From NCBI GenBank assembly GCA_023410055.1, contig JAEYQK010000119.1, forward strand, positions 5,591-69,590: DNA of 64,000 nt. Reading direction: 5' to 3'. How positions within the stretch are numbered: the stretch's first letter is position 1; every line of letters begins with the position of its first letter. The DNA comes from Acidobacteriota bacterium (GTDB lineage: Bacteria > Acidobacteriota > Terriglobia > Terriglobales > Acidobacteriaceae). Positions 8,238-15,383 of this stretch are shown in pieces. The notes beneath the pieces were generated by a model. That model was not told the DNA's origin, ran no database searches, and worked only from the letters and a program-made list of their open reading frames with translations. A program made the position numbers and the translations under genes.

Positions 8238-9008
8238 CTAGATCACACGTATCTCGTTCCGCAGCTTATCCACCAGCTTCTTCGCGACTTCGGACGGAGT
8301 TCCCTCCAGCATCTCAGTTTTCTTAGTCTTCTGAGGTATATAGAGTCGCTCAATCTGCTGTAGGTTTGTGCTCAACGCAGGCTTCACTTCCGCAAACGTT
8401 ACTTTCTTCAGTGGCTTGTTCTTTGCCTGCTTGATCCCGATCAGCGTTGCGTAACGTAACTTGTTGATACCCGACTGGATCGTAAGCACCGCCGGAAGCG
8501 GCATATCGACGAACTGGAAGAACCCCGATTCGAGCTCGCGCTTTACTCTGATCCCGCCATTCGGCTTTTCGATCTGCATAATGATGGTCGCATGGGGCCA
8601 TCCCAACAGCTCAGCCAGAATCACGCCGGTCTGCGCAAAACCATAGTCGTCCGATTGCAGTCCAGTGAAGATGAGGTCGAACTGCTCGTCCTTTATGGCT
8701 GCGGCAATGGCCTTCGCCGTGTTGAAGGCGTCCAGCGAGACAAACTCGTCGCCTTCAAGATGAATGGCGCGGTCCGCCCCCTTGGCCAGCCCCTCGCGAA
8801 GAACCTGCTGCGCTCGCGAGGGACCAGAGGTAATCACAACCACCTCGCCTCCGTGTTTCTCTTTTTGACGAAGCGCCTCTTCCAGCGCGTAAGCGTCTGG
8901 CTCATTCACCTCGTAAGACACGTCTTCGCGTATCCACTTGCCTGCTTCGTTGATTTTCAGAGGTGCATCTTTTTGCGGTACCTGCTTCATGCAGACCAGA
9001 ATCTTCAA
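8238..9008 (-). CDS. etfB: Electron transfer flavoprotein beta subunit (EtfB/FixA)
   Basis: AMP-binding partner of EtfA. 256 residues, normal for the family, starting MKILVCMKQVPQKDAPLKI. The signature region VKRELESGFFQFVDMPLPAVLTIQSGINKLRYATL (read in pieces) near residues 155-190 is characteristic. The start is TTG at 9008 with GAGGTG four bases upstream. It is first in the minus-strand etfB - membrane gene - etfA unit. The terminator of the preceding gene (9123-9149) implies that its own promoter lies within about 110 bases upstream. Confidence 0.95.
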   Translation of the reverse strand: MKILVCMKQVPQKDAPLKINEAGKWIREDVSYEVNEPDAYALEEALRQKEKHGGEVVVITSGPSRAQQVLREGLAKGADRAIHLEGDEFVSLDAFNTAKAIAAAIKDEQFDLIFTGLQSDDYGFAQTGVILAELLGWPHATIIMQIEKPNGGIRVKRELESGFFQFVDMPLPAVLTIQSGINKLRYATLIGIKQAKNKPLKKVTFAEVKPALSTNLQQIERLYIPQKTKKTEMLEGTPSEVAKKLVDKLRNEIRVI

Positions 9009-9122
9009 CGTTCACCTCGGTCCCGCAGCTTCGGTTAGCGGGCAAACGGGAGAGCATGTAGAAAGATTGCCGGTGCATCTCTCCCTTACCGAGAGATGCG
9101 GAAAATCGGCCTTGAGTACAAG

Positions 9123-9149
9123 AAAAAGAGCGCCCTAATCAGGCGCCCT
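9123..9149 (-). terminator. Rho-independent terminator after the zinc-ribbon-like gene
   Basis: Minus strand AGGGCGCC, loop TGATTAG, GGCGCTCT followed by TTTT: an eight-base stem with one G-T pair and a T-run, 24 bases beyond the stop of the 111-residue gene. Confidence 0.75.
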
Positions 9150-9172
9150 TCTCAGATTGAGACCAGGTTCGT

Positions 9173-9508
9173 TTATCGATTGCCGAAATTGTCATCGTCC
9201 ATGTCGGCGGCCCTGGGTACTCCGCCTTCTCCGAGGAACACGACCGACTGGACTCCCGCCACTTCGATCCGCTTGCGACATCGCATGTTCTTGCACATCA
9301 CTAGATCGTCCCGGCGGACCATGTAGTTTTGCAGCTTGGCAAACTTCGCCCGGTCACGCTCGTCGGCTCCGCGCGGCAACTGCTTCTTCTTCGTGCGGAC
9401 AGTCCATGCCAACTCGTAGTCATTCGCCTGTCGGCAATGCGGACAGTTCAGCCGCGCTATCTTCTTGTCTGGCCTCTCATCATAAAAATCGCGTTCATCC
9501 AATGCCAT
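9173..9508 (-). CDS. Small protein with two CxxC-like pairs, possible zinc ribbon
   Basis: 111-residue soluble protein with CPHC at about residues 22-25 and CKNMRC at about 72-77, a spacing that could form one zinc site. The rest is charged, with an acidic tail (AADMDDDNFGNR). No recognised family. It is followed by its own intrinsic terminator, which supports it being a real transcription unit. Confidence 0.65.
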   Translation of the reverse strand: MALDERDFYDERPDKKIARLNCPHCRQANDYELAWTVRTKKKQLPRGADERDRAKFAKLQNYMVRRDDLVMCKNMRCRKRIEVAGVQSVVFLGEGGVPRAADMDDDNFGNR

Positions 9509-9600
9509 TGGCCCAGTCCTTCACAACAGAAGTAAACGCGATTATTGCACAAATGGCGGATGGCGATTACGCTATCACTCTGATTTCATTTCAGTCGGTG

Positions 9601-9633
9601 CCCCGTTCAAGCCCGGTTTTGGCTTGAGCGGGG
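9601..9633. repeat. CCCCGTTCAAGCC hairpin repeat
   Basis: CCCCGTTCAAGCC, loop CGGTTTT, GGCTTGAGCGGGG. Related copies occur at about 43796-43830 and 43905-43921, where GGGCTTGAACGGGGCACC recurs. Intergenic. Confidence 0.7.
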
Positions 9634-9661
9634 TGAAAATCCCGATCTGAACGAAAACGTA

Positions 9662-9829
9662 ATGGCAAAGAAGAAGAAACTCGCTCCCTTCCGCGCGACG
9701 AAAGCCGTGAAGGAAATCGCTCGTGACACGATTGGATCGCCTCCGCCAACGCGCGTCGTGCCAGAAAAGACCAAGCAGACGAAGGAAAAGCACAAACCCA
9801 CGCTGCGCGACCTGCTCAGCCAGGATTGA
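9662..9829 (+). CDS. 55-residue lysine-rich small protein, unknown
   Basis: Short frame beginning MAKKKKLAPFRATKAVKEIA and ending LRDLLSQD. It is very basic at the N-terminus and has no hydrophobic segment. Codon usage looks like that of the neighbours, with GC-rich third positions, but no clear Shine-Dalgarno precedes it. It may be a small nucleic-acid-binding protein; that is only a composition-based guess. Confidence 0.45.
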   Translation: MAKKKKLAPFRATKAVKEIARDTIGSPPPTRVVPEKTKQTKEKHKPTLRDLLSQD

Positions 9830-9958
9830 TTGCTGTCAGGGTTGTCCTGATGATTCTCAATGGGTGGTGAGTTTGAGTGAGCCTTACCATCGACGATCCG
9901 TACATTTCGTTTCGAAGTTTTGGTGGGAGGGAGTAGTATCTCCGCCCAAGGTGCCTCG

Positions 9959-10300
9959 ATGACCGACACTGCACATCCGACGTTCAAGCAATCGTTGATG
10001 AATCTCCGAAAGAACATCGTAATTGTGACTGCTCTACTTGGTCTGGTTGTCGTGAATTTCGCGTTCAATGTGCCTCATTACGAAATGCTTTGGGCAGTCG
10101 TCATTGTATTGGTCATAAAGGCCGAAGCACGCCCACAGCCTACCGCTGTTCTTCTGTTGAGCATGGTAGTAGCGATCTCAGCGATTACCGCAACTCTTGA
10201 TTACCGAGGCATAGGAGTGTACTTCGACTGGATAACGATTGCTCTACTCATCCCGCTAGTGTTCTCGAAGTGGCTGTTTCCGCACTCACATCAACCATAG
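9959..10300 (+). CDS. Three-helix membrane protein, unknown
   Basis: 113 residues from the ATG at 9959 (AAGG nine bases upstream); a TTG at 9920 would add 13 unlikely residues. Hydrophobic helices lie at about 20-38, 43-56 and 63-100, and it ends in a histidine-rich tail (FPHSHQP). No catalytic motif or recognised family. Confidence 0.55.
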   Translation: MTDTAHPTFKQSLMNLRKNIVIVTALLGLVVVNFAFNVPHYEMLWAVVIVLVIKAEARPQPTAVLLLSMVVAISAITATLDYRGIGVYFDWITIALLIPLVFSKWLFPHSHQP

Positions 10301-10400
10301 CTGTTGATGAAACCCCATACCACTCACTTATTGAACGTGAACGGACAAGATTGTATAGGGCAACGCCATCAGCATAAGGAACAGACCTCGTCCGACGCGG

Positions 10401-10574
10401 TTGACGCGAGCATTAGGGATCGCCATTGGCCTTTTGCTGCTGCTTTGGTTCTACTACGACACTTTCGAGAAGAACCTATACCACAGCTACGTCATGGGAG
10501 AGGTGCTTGGCCTCGGGGTTGTGCTAACGCCCGGAACCATTTGGTTGTGGTTACGTCCCCGCAGATGGCGATGA
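10401..10574 (+). CDS. Possible short membrane protein or gene remnant
   Basis: In the 370-base gap between the three-helix gene and vapB, one frame reads as a membrane-protein tail: LGIAIGLLLLLWFYYDTF, then a second hydrophobic helix around VLGLGVVLTPGTIWLW and a basic end (RPRRWR). There is no ATG; the only usable start is TTG at 10401, about 15 residues after an in-frame TAG. It may be the intact 57-residue product of a TTG start, or the 3' end of a decayed gene. Confidence 0.3.
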   Translation: MTRALGIAIGLLLLLWFYYDTFEKNLYHSYVMGEVLGLGVVLTPGTIWLWLRPRRWR

Positions 10575-10625
10575 CTCGTGCTGTTTTCATGAACATAAAT
10601 TCGTGTGATTACGGCGTAGCATTCC

Positions 10626-10655
10626 ACACATATAAATGTGTGGTACGATACACAT
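10626..10655. promoter_or_regulatory. Putative VapBC operator, three alternating half-sites
   Basis: ACACAT (10626-10631), ATGTGT (10636-10641) and ACACAT (10650-10655) alternate, giving one inverted repeat with a 4-base spacer (extended CCACACAT/ATGTGTGG) and a second with an 8-base spacer. They end 13 bases before the antitoxin start codon. Antitoxins of this class usually repress their own operon by binding such palindromes, so this is the likely autoregulatory site. Confidence 0.6.
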
Positions 10656-10668
10656 GTAGAGGTATCCA

Positions 10669-10887
10669 ATGCCGACAAACTTAGCTATCGATGATCGCCT
10701 GATCGAGGAAGCCCGCCAGATAGGTCATCACGGCACGAAGAAAGAAGCCGTCACCGCCGCTCTGGACGAGTACATACGCCGCCGAAAGCAGATGAAGATC
10801 CTTGACCTGTTCGGCACCATTGAATATCAGGAAGGTTACGATCATAAGGTCAACCGCCGCCGCGATCGGATCGAGAACGAACGGTGA
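10669..10887 (+). CDS. vapB: VapB-type antitoxin
   Basis: 72-residue antitoxin of a type II toxin-antitoxin pair. The N-terminus (MPTNLAIDDRLIEEARQIG) and the following KKEAVTAALDEYIRRRKQ helix match the ribbon-helix-helix DNA-binding region of the DUF2191/VapB group. The C-terminal part, FGTIEYQEGYDHKVNRRR, would wrap around the toxin. AGAGG is seven bases before the ATG. It overlaps the toxin gene by four bases (GTGA), the usual coupling for such pairs. Confidence 0.9.
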   Translation: MPTNLAIDDRLIEEARQIGHHGTKKEAVTAALDEYIRRRKQMKILDLFGTIEYQEGYDHKVNRRRDRIENER

Positions 10888-11375
10888 AAGTGCTCGTCGA
10901 TACCTCCGCCTGGTCGCTTGCCCTGCGCCGAAAAGACACTGCCATGCTCAGTCCTGATGAGCGGAAACTGAGGACTGATTTGATTCAGGCTGTTCAGGAT
11001 GGTCGGGTCGCGATGCTTGGCCTTATTCGTCAGGAACTTCTTTCAGGCATCAGGGAACAGGCCCAATTCGACAAAGTGAAAGCCGCGCTCGCTCCATATC
11101 TGGACGAGCCTATCGAGACTGCCGATCACGAGTACGCCGCCCGCATCTACAACGAATGTCGAGCTCAGGGCGTGGAGGCCGGCACGGTCGATATTCTAAT
11201 CTGCGCCGTAGCTGTGCGCCGGGGCTGGGCAGTTCTCTCCGGTGACGCCGGACTGAACCGCTGCCTTGCCATCGCGAAGAAGTTCCATACGAAGCGCGCG
11301 ACGACTGCAACCGCCGACAGTGCGAAATCCAAGCGAGGTATCAGTAAAGCCAGAGTGCTTGCTGTAAAACCTTAA
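10884..11375 (+). CDS. vapC: VapC-type PIN-domain ribonuclease toxin
   Basis: 163-residue PIN-domain endoribonuclease expected to cleave RNA when released from VapB. The acidic metal-binding residues are visible: Asp6 in LVDTSAW, Glu in LIRQELLSG (about residue 52), Asp in GTVDILICAVA (about 99) and Asp in LSGDAGLNR (about 117). GTG start overlapping the vapB stop. The basic, alanine- and lysine-rich tail (KKFHTKRATTATADSAKSK) is longer than usual for VapC and may be disordered. Seems intact. Confidence 0.9.
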   Translation: MKVLVDTSAWSLALRRKDTAMLSPDERKLRTDLIQAVQDGRVAMLGLIRQELLSGIREQAQFDKVKAALAPYLDEPIETADHEYAARIYNECRAQGVEAGTVDILICAVAVRRGWAVLSGDAGLNRCLAIAKKFHTKRATTATADSAKSKRGISKARVLAVKP

Positions 11376-11397
11376 AGCCTTCGTTCTCGCAACTGAC

Positions 11398-11428
11398 AAA
11401 AACAGGGCGACGGATGATCCGTCGCCCT
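11398..11428 (-). terminator. Rho-independent terminator after the MtrB-like gene
   Basis: Minus strand AGGGCGACGGA, loop TCA, TCCGTCGCCCT followed by GTTTTTG: a perfect 11-bp stem and T-run 18 bases beyond the stop of the barrel gene. On the plus strand no T-run follows, so it serves the minus strand only. Confidence 0.85.
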
Positions 11429-11445
11429 TATCACTTCCGATCGAG

Positions 11446-13893
11446 CTAGAACGAGTGCTTCAGGGAAAGCGTGAACACGTTGCCGTGGAAATCACGCCCC
11501 ATCACAGGCAAGGGCTGAGCGCCCTTTTCGTTGTAGTCGTAGTTGTTGAAACCGCCCTTGAAGGTCAGTCCTTTCACCATGTCGACTGACACGGCCACGA
11601 CCGGACGATACCAGGCGTAGTTGAGCGATCCCTGCGGCAGCCAAGGATAAAAACCAGGGACCGAACCGACAGCGGTCTGAGTCGTGGCGACTACGGCGTT
11701 TCCGCTGGCGTCCACTGGCATTTGGAAGACGCTGCCGTCATCAGCGCGCAGCCATGTCTGGCGGCCGCCATTGTCGGTAATGTCGTAGCCAAGATTCAGC
11801 CTGACACGACGCACCGGTCTGATCGTCATGATGATGTAACCGGTGTTGGTCTTTTCCTGGTAGTCAGACCACATCGGATAGACATTGCTTCTTACCGCGC
11901 CGGTGGTGTACCGGCAGGTATTGGCAACGCCATTCGTCGTACCAAATCCGTAGTTGGCCGAACCGGGAGTCAGAGGGATGCACTGCGGAGCCAACTCCGA
12001 AATGTCGTCGTAGTTCCAGCCGAGGTTCACGTCGACTTTCTTCGTTGCGTGCAGGTCGAGATCCAAGCCGTACGAACGAGTGTGAGCCTTGTACTGCTCG
12101 CCGTTGGTCAGGAACACCGCCGGCCACAATGCATAGCCGTCGTTGCTCCGCGAATTGAGGCCGAGCGAACCAGAGATGGTGGCCCGGTCCGCGATTTCAT
12201 ACGCACCTTTGAAGCGGTACGTCTGTTCGTGCCGCGGAGAAATGAGCGTGACGGCGCCGGACGAGGACATCAGATCCGTATCAGCGCTGAAACGCAGTTT
12301 CTGAAAAGGACGAACGATTAGGCCGATGAGGGCGTGGTGCTCAGTATCGCTCTCCACGTCCCCTGAAGGAGTGCCCAACACGAGTGCACTGGTGGCAAGC
12401 GTCAGAGTATCCGTCCGACTCTTGTCGCCAATGTCGCGCAAACCGACTTTGTAGCCTACGTATCCACCGAATACCCGCGCTGGCTTCCAGTTCACGCGCA
12501 CGGTGTTGTACTTGGAATTATCACTCAGGAAGTTCGCGTAGAGCGTGTTTGTCGTCGGCGCGGGTAAGGTGACCGGCGTCAGTATTGTCGTGGGCGTCAT
12601 GCCAGTTGCCGCCATGGTATTGGTGTAGCTGCCAAAGGCCGGCGTACGCCAGTTCACCCAGCGGAAGATTTCGTCAACACTCCAGGCATTGCTGACGTGG
12701 ACGGTCGCCCTGAAATCAGCGCTTCCGGTCACCAACGAATTGGACGATAGACCGAATATCCCGGCCTGCGAATTAGTACACCCTCTCGAGCTGCCCAAAC
12801 AACTAAAGAGTTCCCGATAGGCGCTATTCTTGGACGAACCAGCGCTATAGGAAACCGATCCGGCCAGATCGAGTCTGCGGACATAGTTCGATACGAACGC
12901 AAACTGATGAGTCGGGATATCCGTCTTTATCGGCTGCGTGCGGCTGAAAGAGACAAAACCTGGGCACGCGCTGTTCACGACATTGTTTGCCGAGAACGTG
13001 CAATTCGGGAACTTCGCATTTGGATCGAACGAGAACCCGGGGTCGATCCCGATGCCGCTCGTTGACCCGAGGCGATAGATGGCGTTCACGTCCTGCACTC
13101 CCGCCGTATCATTGCGGTCATGCTCGTAGATGAAATCGTAGCTCACCGTAGTTTTGGCGAACGGCTTCACGTCCACACCGACGCGGTAACGGTCAGAACG
13201 AGTGCTGAAATCCTCGAGATACAGAACGTCGCCAGGGCTATGCTGCGAAGTCAGCGCCGGGCCGACGTCCTTGCCTCGCGTGTAACCCATTCGGAGGCTG
13301 ACCCAGTTCTTGGGCAGGATCGTCAGGTCGAAATCGGCCATCGTTCGCCGCGTGTTCATGAAGTGCGGCGACACGTTGAACACGTTGACGTTGTATGGAT
13401 TCGCAACCGGCGTGGCAAGCGAGTTGCCGAGCAAGTTGTAATCCGAATAGTACTGGTCATGCCTGTATGTGAACGCGAAGTCATACCACTTGTTCTTCGA
13501 CATTCTGAAACGGCCGATCTGGTTCGGGTCGCCACCGAAGCCCGTTGCGGATTCCGTAAGCGTGTCGAAGAGTACGCCGGCGTGATTCTCCGAGCGCATT
13601 GACAACGACTGATCCAGAAGACGCGGGCCTTCCTGAAGGTTAACCAGAGTGTTGTACATCGATGTGTTGCCGCCGAAACCGGACTTAATGCGTCCGCCGA
13701 ATTCGAACGACTGCTTCACGTTGTATCCGCCGATCGACTTGCCTTCCGGCTCGGGATCGTCCGTCTGAGCGAAGGCGCCGAGCGATAAGGCGCACAACAA
13801 CGCAGCTGCGATGACTCCCTTCCACTTCATACCGGAACTCCTATGTGAAGCGCTTCCGGATCGGAGGCGCTGAGATTTATTCGTATTCGTCAT
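11446..13893 (-). CDS. MtrB/PioB-like outer-membrane beta-barrel of a porin-cytochrome complex
   Basis: 815-residue barrel protein that probably forms the outer-membrane sheath for the decaheme cytochrome encoded directly upstream (20-base gap). It has a signal peptide (MKWKGVIAAALLCALSLGAFAQ, residues 22-43), then alternating amphipathic strands throughout (for example RYRVGVDVKPFAKTTVSYDFIYEHD) and ends in the barrel-type LSLKHSF with a terminal Phe. Two starts have good Shine-Dalgarno sequences: ATG 13893 (AGGAGG, spacing 9) and ATG 13830 (AGGAG, spacing 7); the second gives a conventional signal peptide. The N-terminal CxxC seen in Shewanella MtrB is absent. Assignment rests mainly on barrel features and neighbour. 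Confidence 0.75.
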   Translation of the reverse strand: MTNTNKSQRLRSGSASHRSSGMKWKGVIAAALLCALSLGAFAQTDDPEPEGKSIGGYNVKQSFEFGGRIKSGFGGNTSMYNTLVNLQEGPRLLDQSLSMRSENHAGVLFDTLTESATGFGGDPNQIGRFRMSKNKWYDFAFTYRHDQYYSDYNLLGNSLATPVANPYNVNVFNVSPHFMNTRRTMADFDLTILPKNWVSLRMGYTRGKDVGPALTSQHSPGDVLYLEDFSTRSDRYRVGVDVKPFAKTTVSYDFIYEHDRNDTAGVQDVNAIYRLGSTSGIGIDPGFSFDPNAKFPNCTFSANNVVNSACPGFVSFSRTQPIKTDIPTHQFAFVSNYVRRLDLAGSVSYSAGSSKNSAYRELFSCLGSSRGCTNSQAGIFGLSSNSLVTGSADFRATVHVSNAWSVDEIFRWVNWRTPAFGSYTNTMAATGMTPTTILTPVTLPAPTTNTLYANFLSDNSKYNTVRVNWKPARVFGGYVGYKVGLRDIGDKSRTDTLTLATSALVLGTPSGDVESDTEHHALIGLIVRPFQKLRFSADTDLMSSSGAVTLISPRHEQTYRFKGAYEIADRATISGSLGLNSRSNDGYALWPAVFLTNGEQYKAHTRSYGLDLDLHATKKVDVNLGWNYDDISELAPQCIPLTPGSANYGFGTTNGVANTCRYTTGAVRSNVYPMWSDYQEKTNTGYIIMTIRPVRRVRLNLGYDITDNGGRQTWLRADDGSVFQMPVDASGNAVVATTQTAVGSVPGFYPWLPQGSLNYAWYRPVVAVSVDMVKGLTFKGGFNNYDYNEKGAQPLPVMGRDFHGNVFTLSLKHSF

Positions 13894-13912
13894 CTTTCAG
13901 TTCCTCCTTTCC

Positions 13913-14824
13913 TTACTTGAAGAATTCAACCTGGGAATTCGAGCCATGGATCTGGGAGTGGCACGCGATACAAGATTGGCGTGCGACGTTCTGGCTGTGG
14001 TTGTTGCCGGAGTTCATGCCAGAGGTCAGCGCCGAGTGGCAGCTGAGACAAAGTGAGTTCACGCGTGCACGCGTCAACAGCCGCGGATTGCTCGATCCAT
14101 GCGGCGTGTGGCACGCCGTGCAACCTTCGACCTTGACTGGCTCGTGTTCAAACACGAACGGTCCGCGCTTCTCGGTGTGACACTTGAAGCAGACCTGGTC
14201 CTGGGCTGCGGTCGTACGCAACTGATGATCCGAGCTCGACCCGTGCGCGTTGTGACAATCCGAGCACTTCACGAGGCCTTCGTTCACCCTGTGGTGGAAG
14301 GGCTTCATGAAGGCGGCCTTCTCGGCCTTGTGACACGAATAGCAAAGCCCCGGATCTTTTTCCGTCAGCAAGGCTTCCGTGACTTTCGCTTTGTGAATCG
14401 AGTGGCAGCTGGTGCAAGTGACGTCTGCTCGATTGTGCTGGGAACTGATGAATGCTTGATGGTCTTTATTGTTCTGGTGGCAAGCCAAGCAGCGTTCGGC
14501 TACCTGACTGGGTTTGAGGTTTTTGAAAGTGAAGATTTTAGTCTTGTCGCCGCCGCCGTCAACGTGCGCCTTTCCAGGTCCGTGACAGGCTTCACACGAT
14601 TGTGCATTTGCTGTTTTTGCCTTCCAATGCGGCCCCTGCTCGACAGTCTTTGTCATCTGCTCGTGGCAGGCACTGCACTGGTCTGATCCTACGAATTGGG
14701 AAGAGTCCACGGCGCCGGGAGCCGGAACGTCCTTGCCTTTGTCTTTCGTACTAGCTGCCGCTACAACAACCATCGCTAGTAACAATAGAAATGAACACAG
14801 AAATGCTGCAGCTTTCTTAAGCAT
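13913..14824 (-). CDS. Decaheme c-type cytochrome (MtrA/DmsE/PioA-like)
   Basis: 303-residue secreted cytochrome. After a signal peptide (about 1-24) I count exactly ten CxxCH haem sites in order: CSACH, CEACH, CLACH, CTSCH, CYSCH, CSDCH, CFKCH, CTACH, CLSCH and CIACH. Ten haems in about 300 residues and pairing with a barrel protein match the MtrA/DmsE family, which inserts into the barrel and moves electrons between periplasm and exterior. No outer MtrC-type cytochrome or inner-membrane quinol oxidase (CymA type) is adjacent. First gene of a two-gene minus-strand operon. Confidence 0.92.
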   Translation of the reverse strand: MLKKAAAFLCSFLLLLAMVVVAAASTKDKGKDVPAPGAVDSSQFVGSDQCSACHEQMTKTVEQGPHWKAKTANAQSCEACHGPGKAHVDGGGDKTKIFTFKNLKPSQVAERCLACHQNNKDHQAFISSQHNRADVTCTSCHSIHKAKVTEALLTEKDPGLCYSCHKAEKAAFMKPFHHRVNEGLVKCSDCHNAHGSSSDHQLRTTAAQDQVCFKCHTEKRGPFVFEHEPVKVEGCTACHTPHGSSNPRLLTRARVNSLCLSCHSALTSGMNSGNNHSQNVARQSCIACHSQIHGSNSQVEFFK

Positions 14825-15383
14825 CAGCTGAACCTCACGCGTCTCTACGTTTTGAACACCTGCTATCTACCCGCATACCACTACATGCTGCTGTCGATTA
14901 ACACCCCATTGTGTGTACCCCACGTACACGTAAACGCATAGCTCCCGCATCTTCGATCTGCGGCGACAATGCGTATCGCGATTCACGCTCGCGGCACGCT
15001 TGGGTCCCCAGTGACTTTCTAGTAATCAATCCTGAGGTAAGTAGTTGTTTGCAGTTTAGCCAATCCAGAGTAGGCGTCAACAGAAAAGAGAAGCCGTTGC
15101 GATTACGAAGGCCACATAACGAACCGAACGCTATCTAGCTACCACAGGTATTCGCCTTAGCTAGCGAGATTCCACCAACTTAATTTTTCCGATGCCCTCC
15201 ATCAACAATTCCCATGACTGCAATCGTTGACTTTGACTTTAATCACCTGTAGTTTCGCTCTCGTCAGCAATCCACAAGAAATTCTGCATTTCTGCCGTCT
15301 AGCCAGTCGGATGATCTCTGACTGCGCATACGAATGCTGACCGGAATCGGCCCTAATTAATCGGAATCCTTGGAGCCATAGCG
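14825..15383. other. Divergent regulatory gap between cytochrome operon and PLP lyase
   Basis: About 560 bases with no supportable gene. It holds the promoters of both divergent units. A short inverted repeat GTGTAC-5 bases-GTACAC (14913-14929) lies 90 bases upstream of the cytochrome start and may be an operator. TTGACT near 15226 is a possible -35 for the PLP lyase gene. The last 200 bases are AT-richer than the surroundings. Confidence 0.45.

Noticed and set aside
7065..8363. Long plus-strand frame (432 codons) across etfA, the membrane gene and etfB
   Set aside because: Antisense to three genes with good evidence; product has no motif or coherent hydrophobicity.
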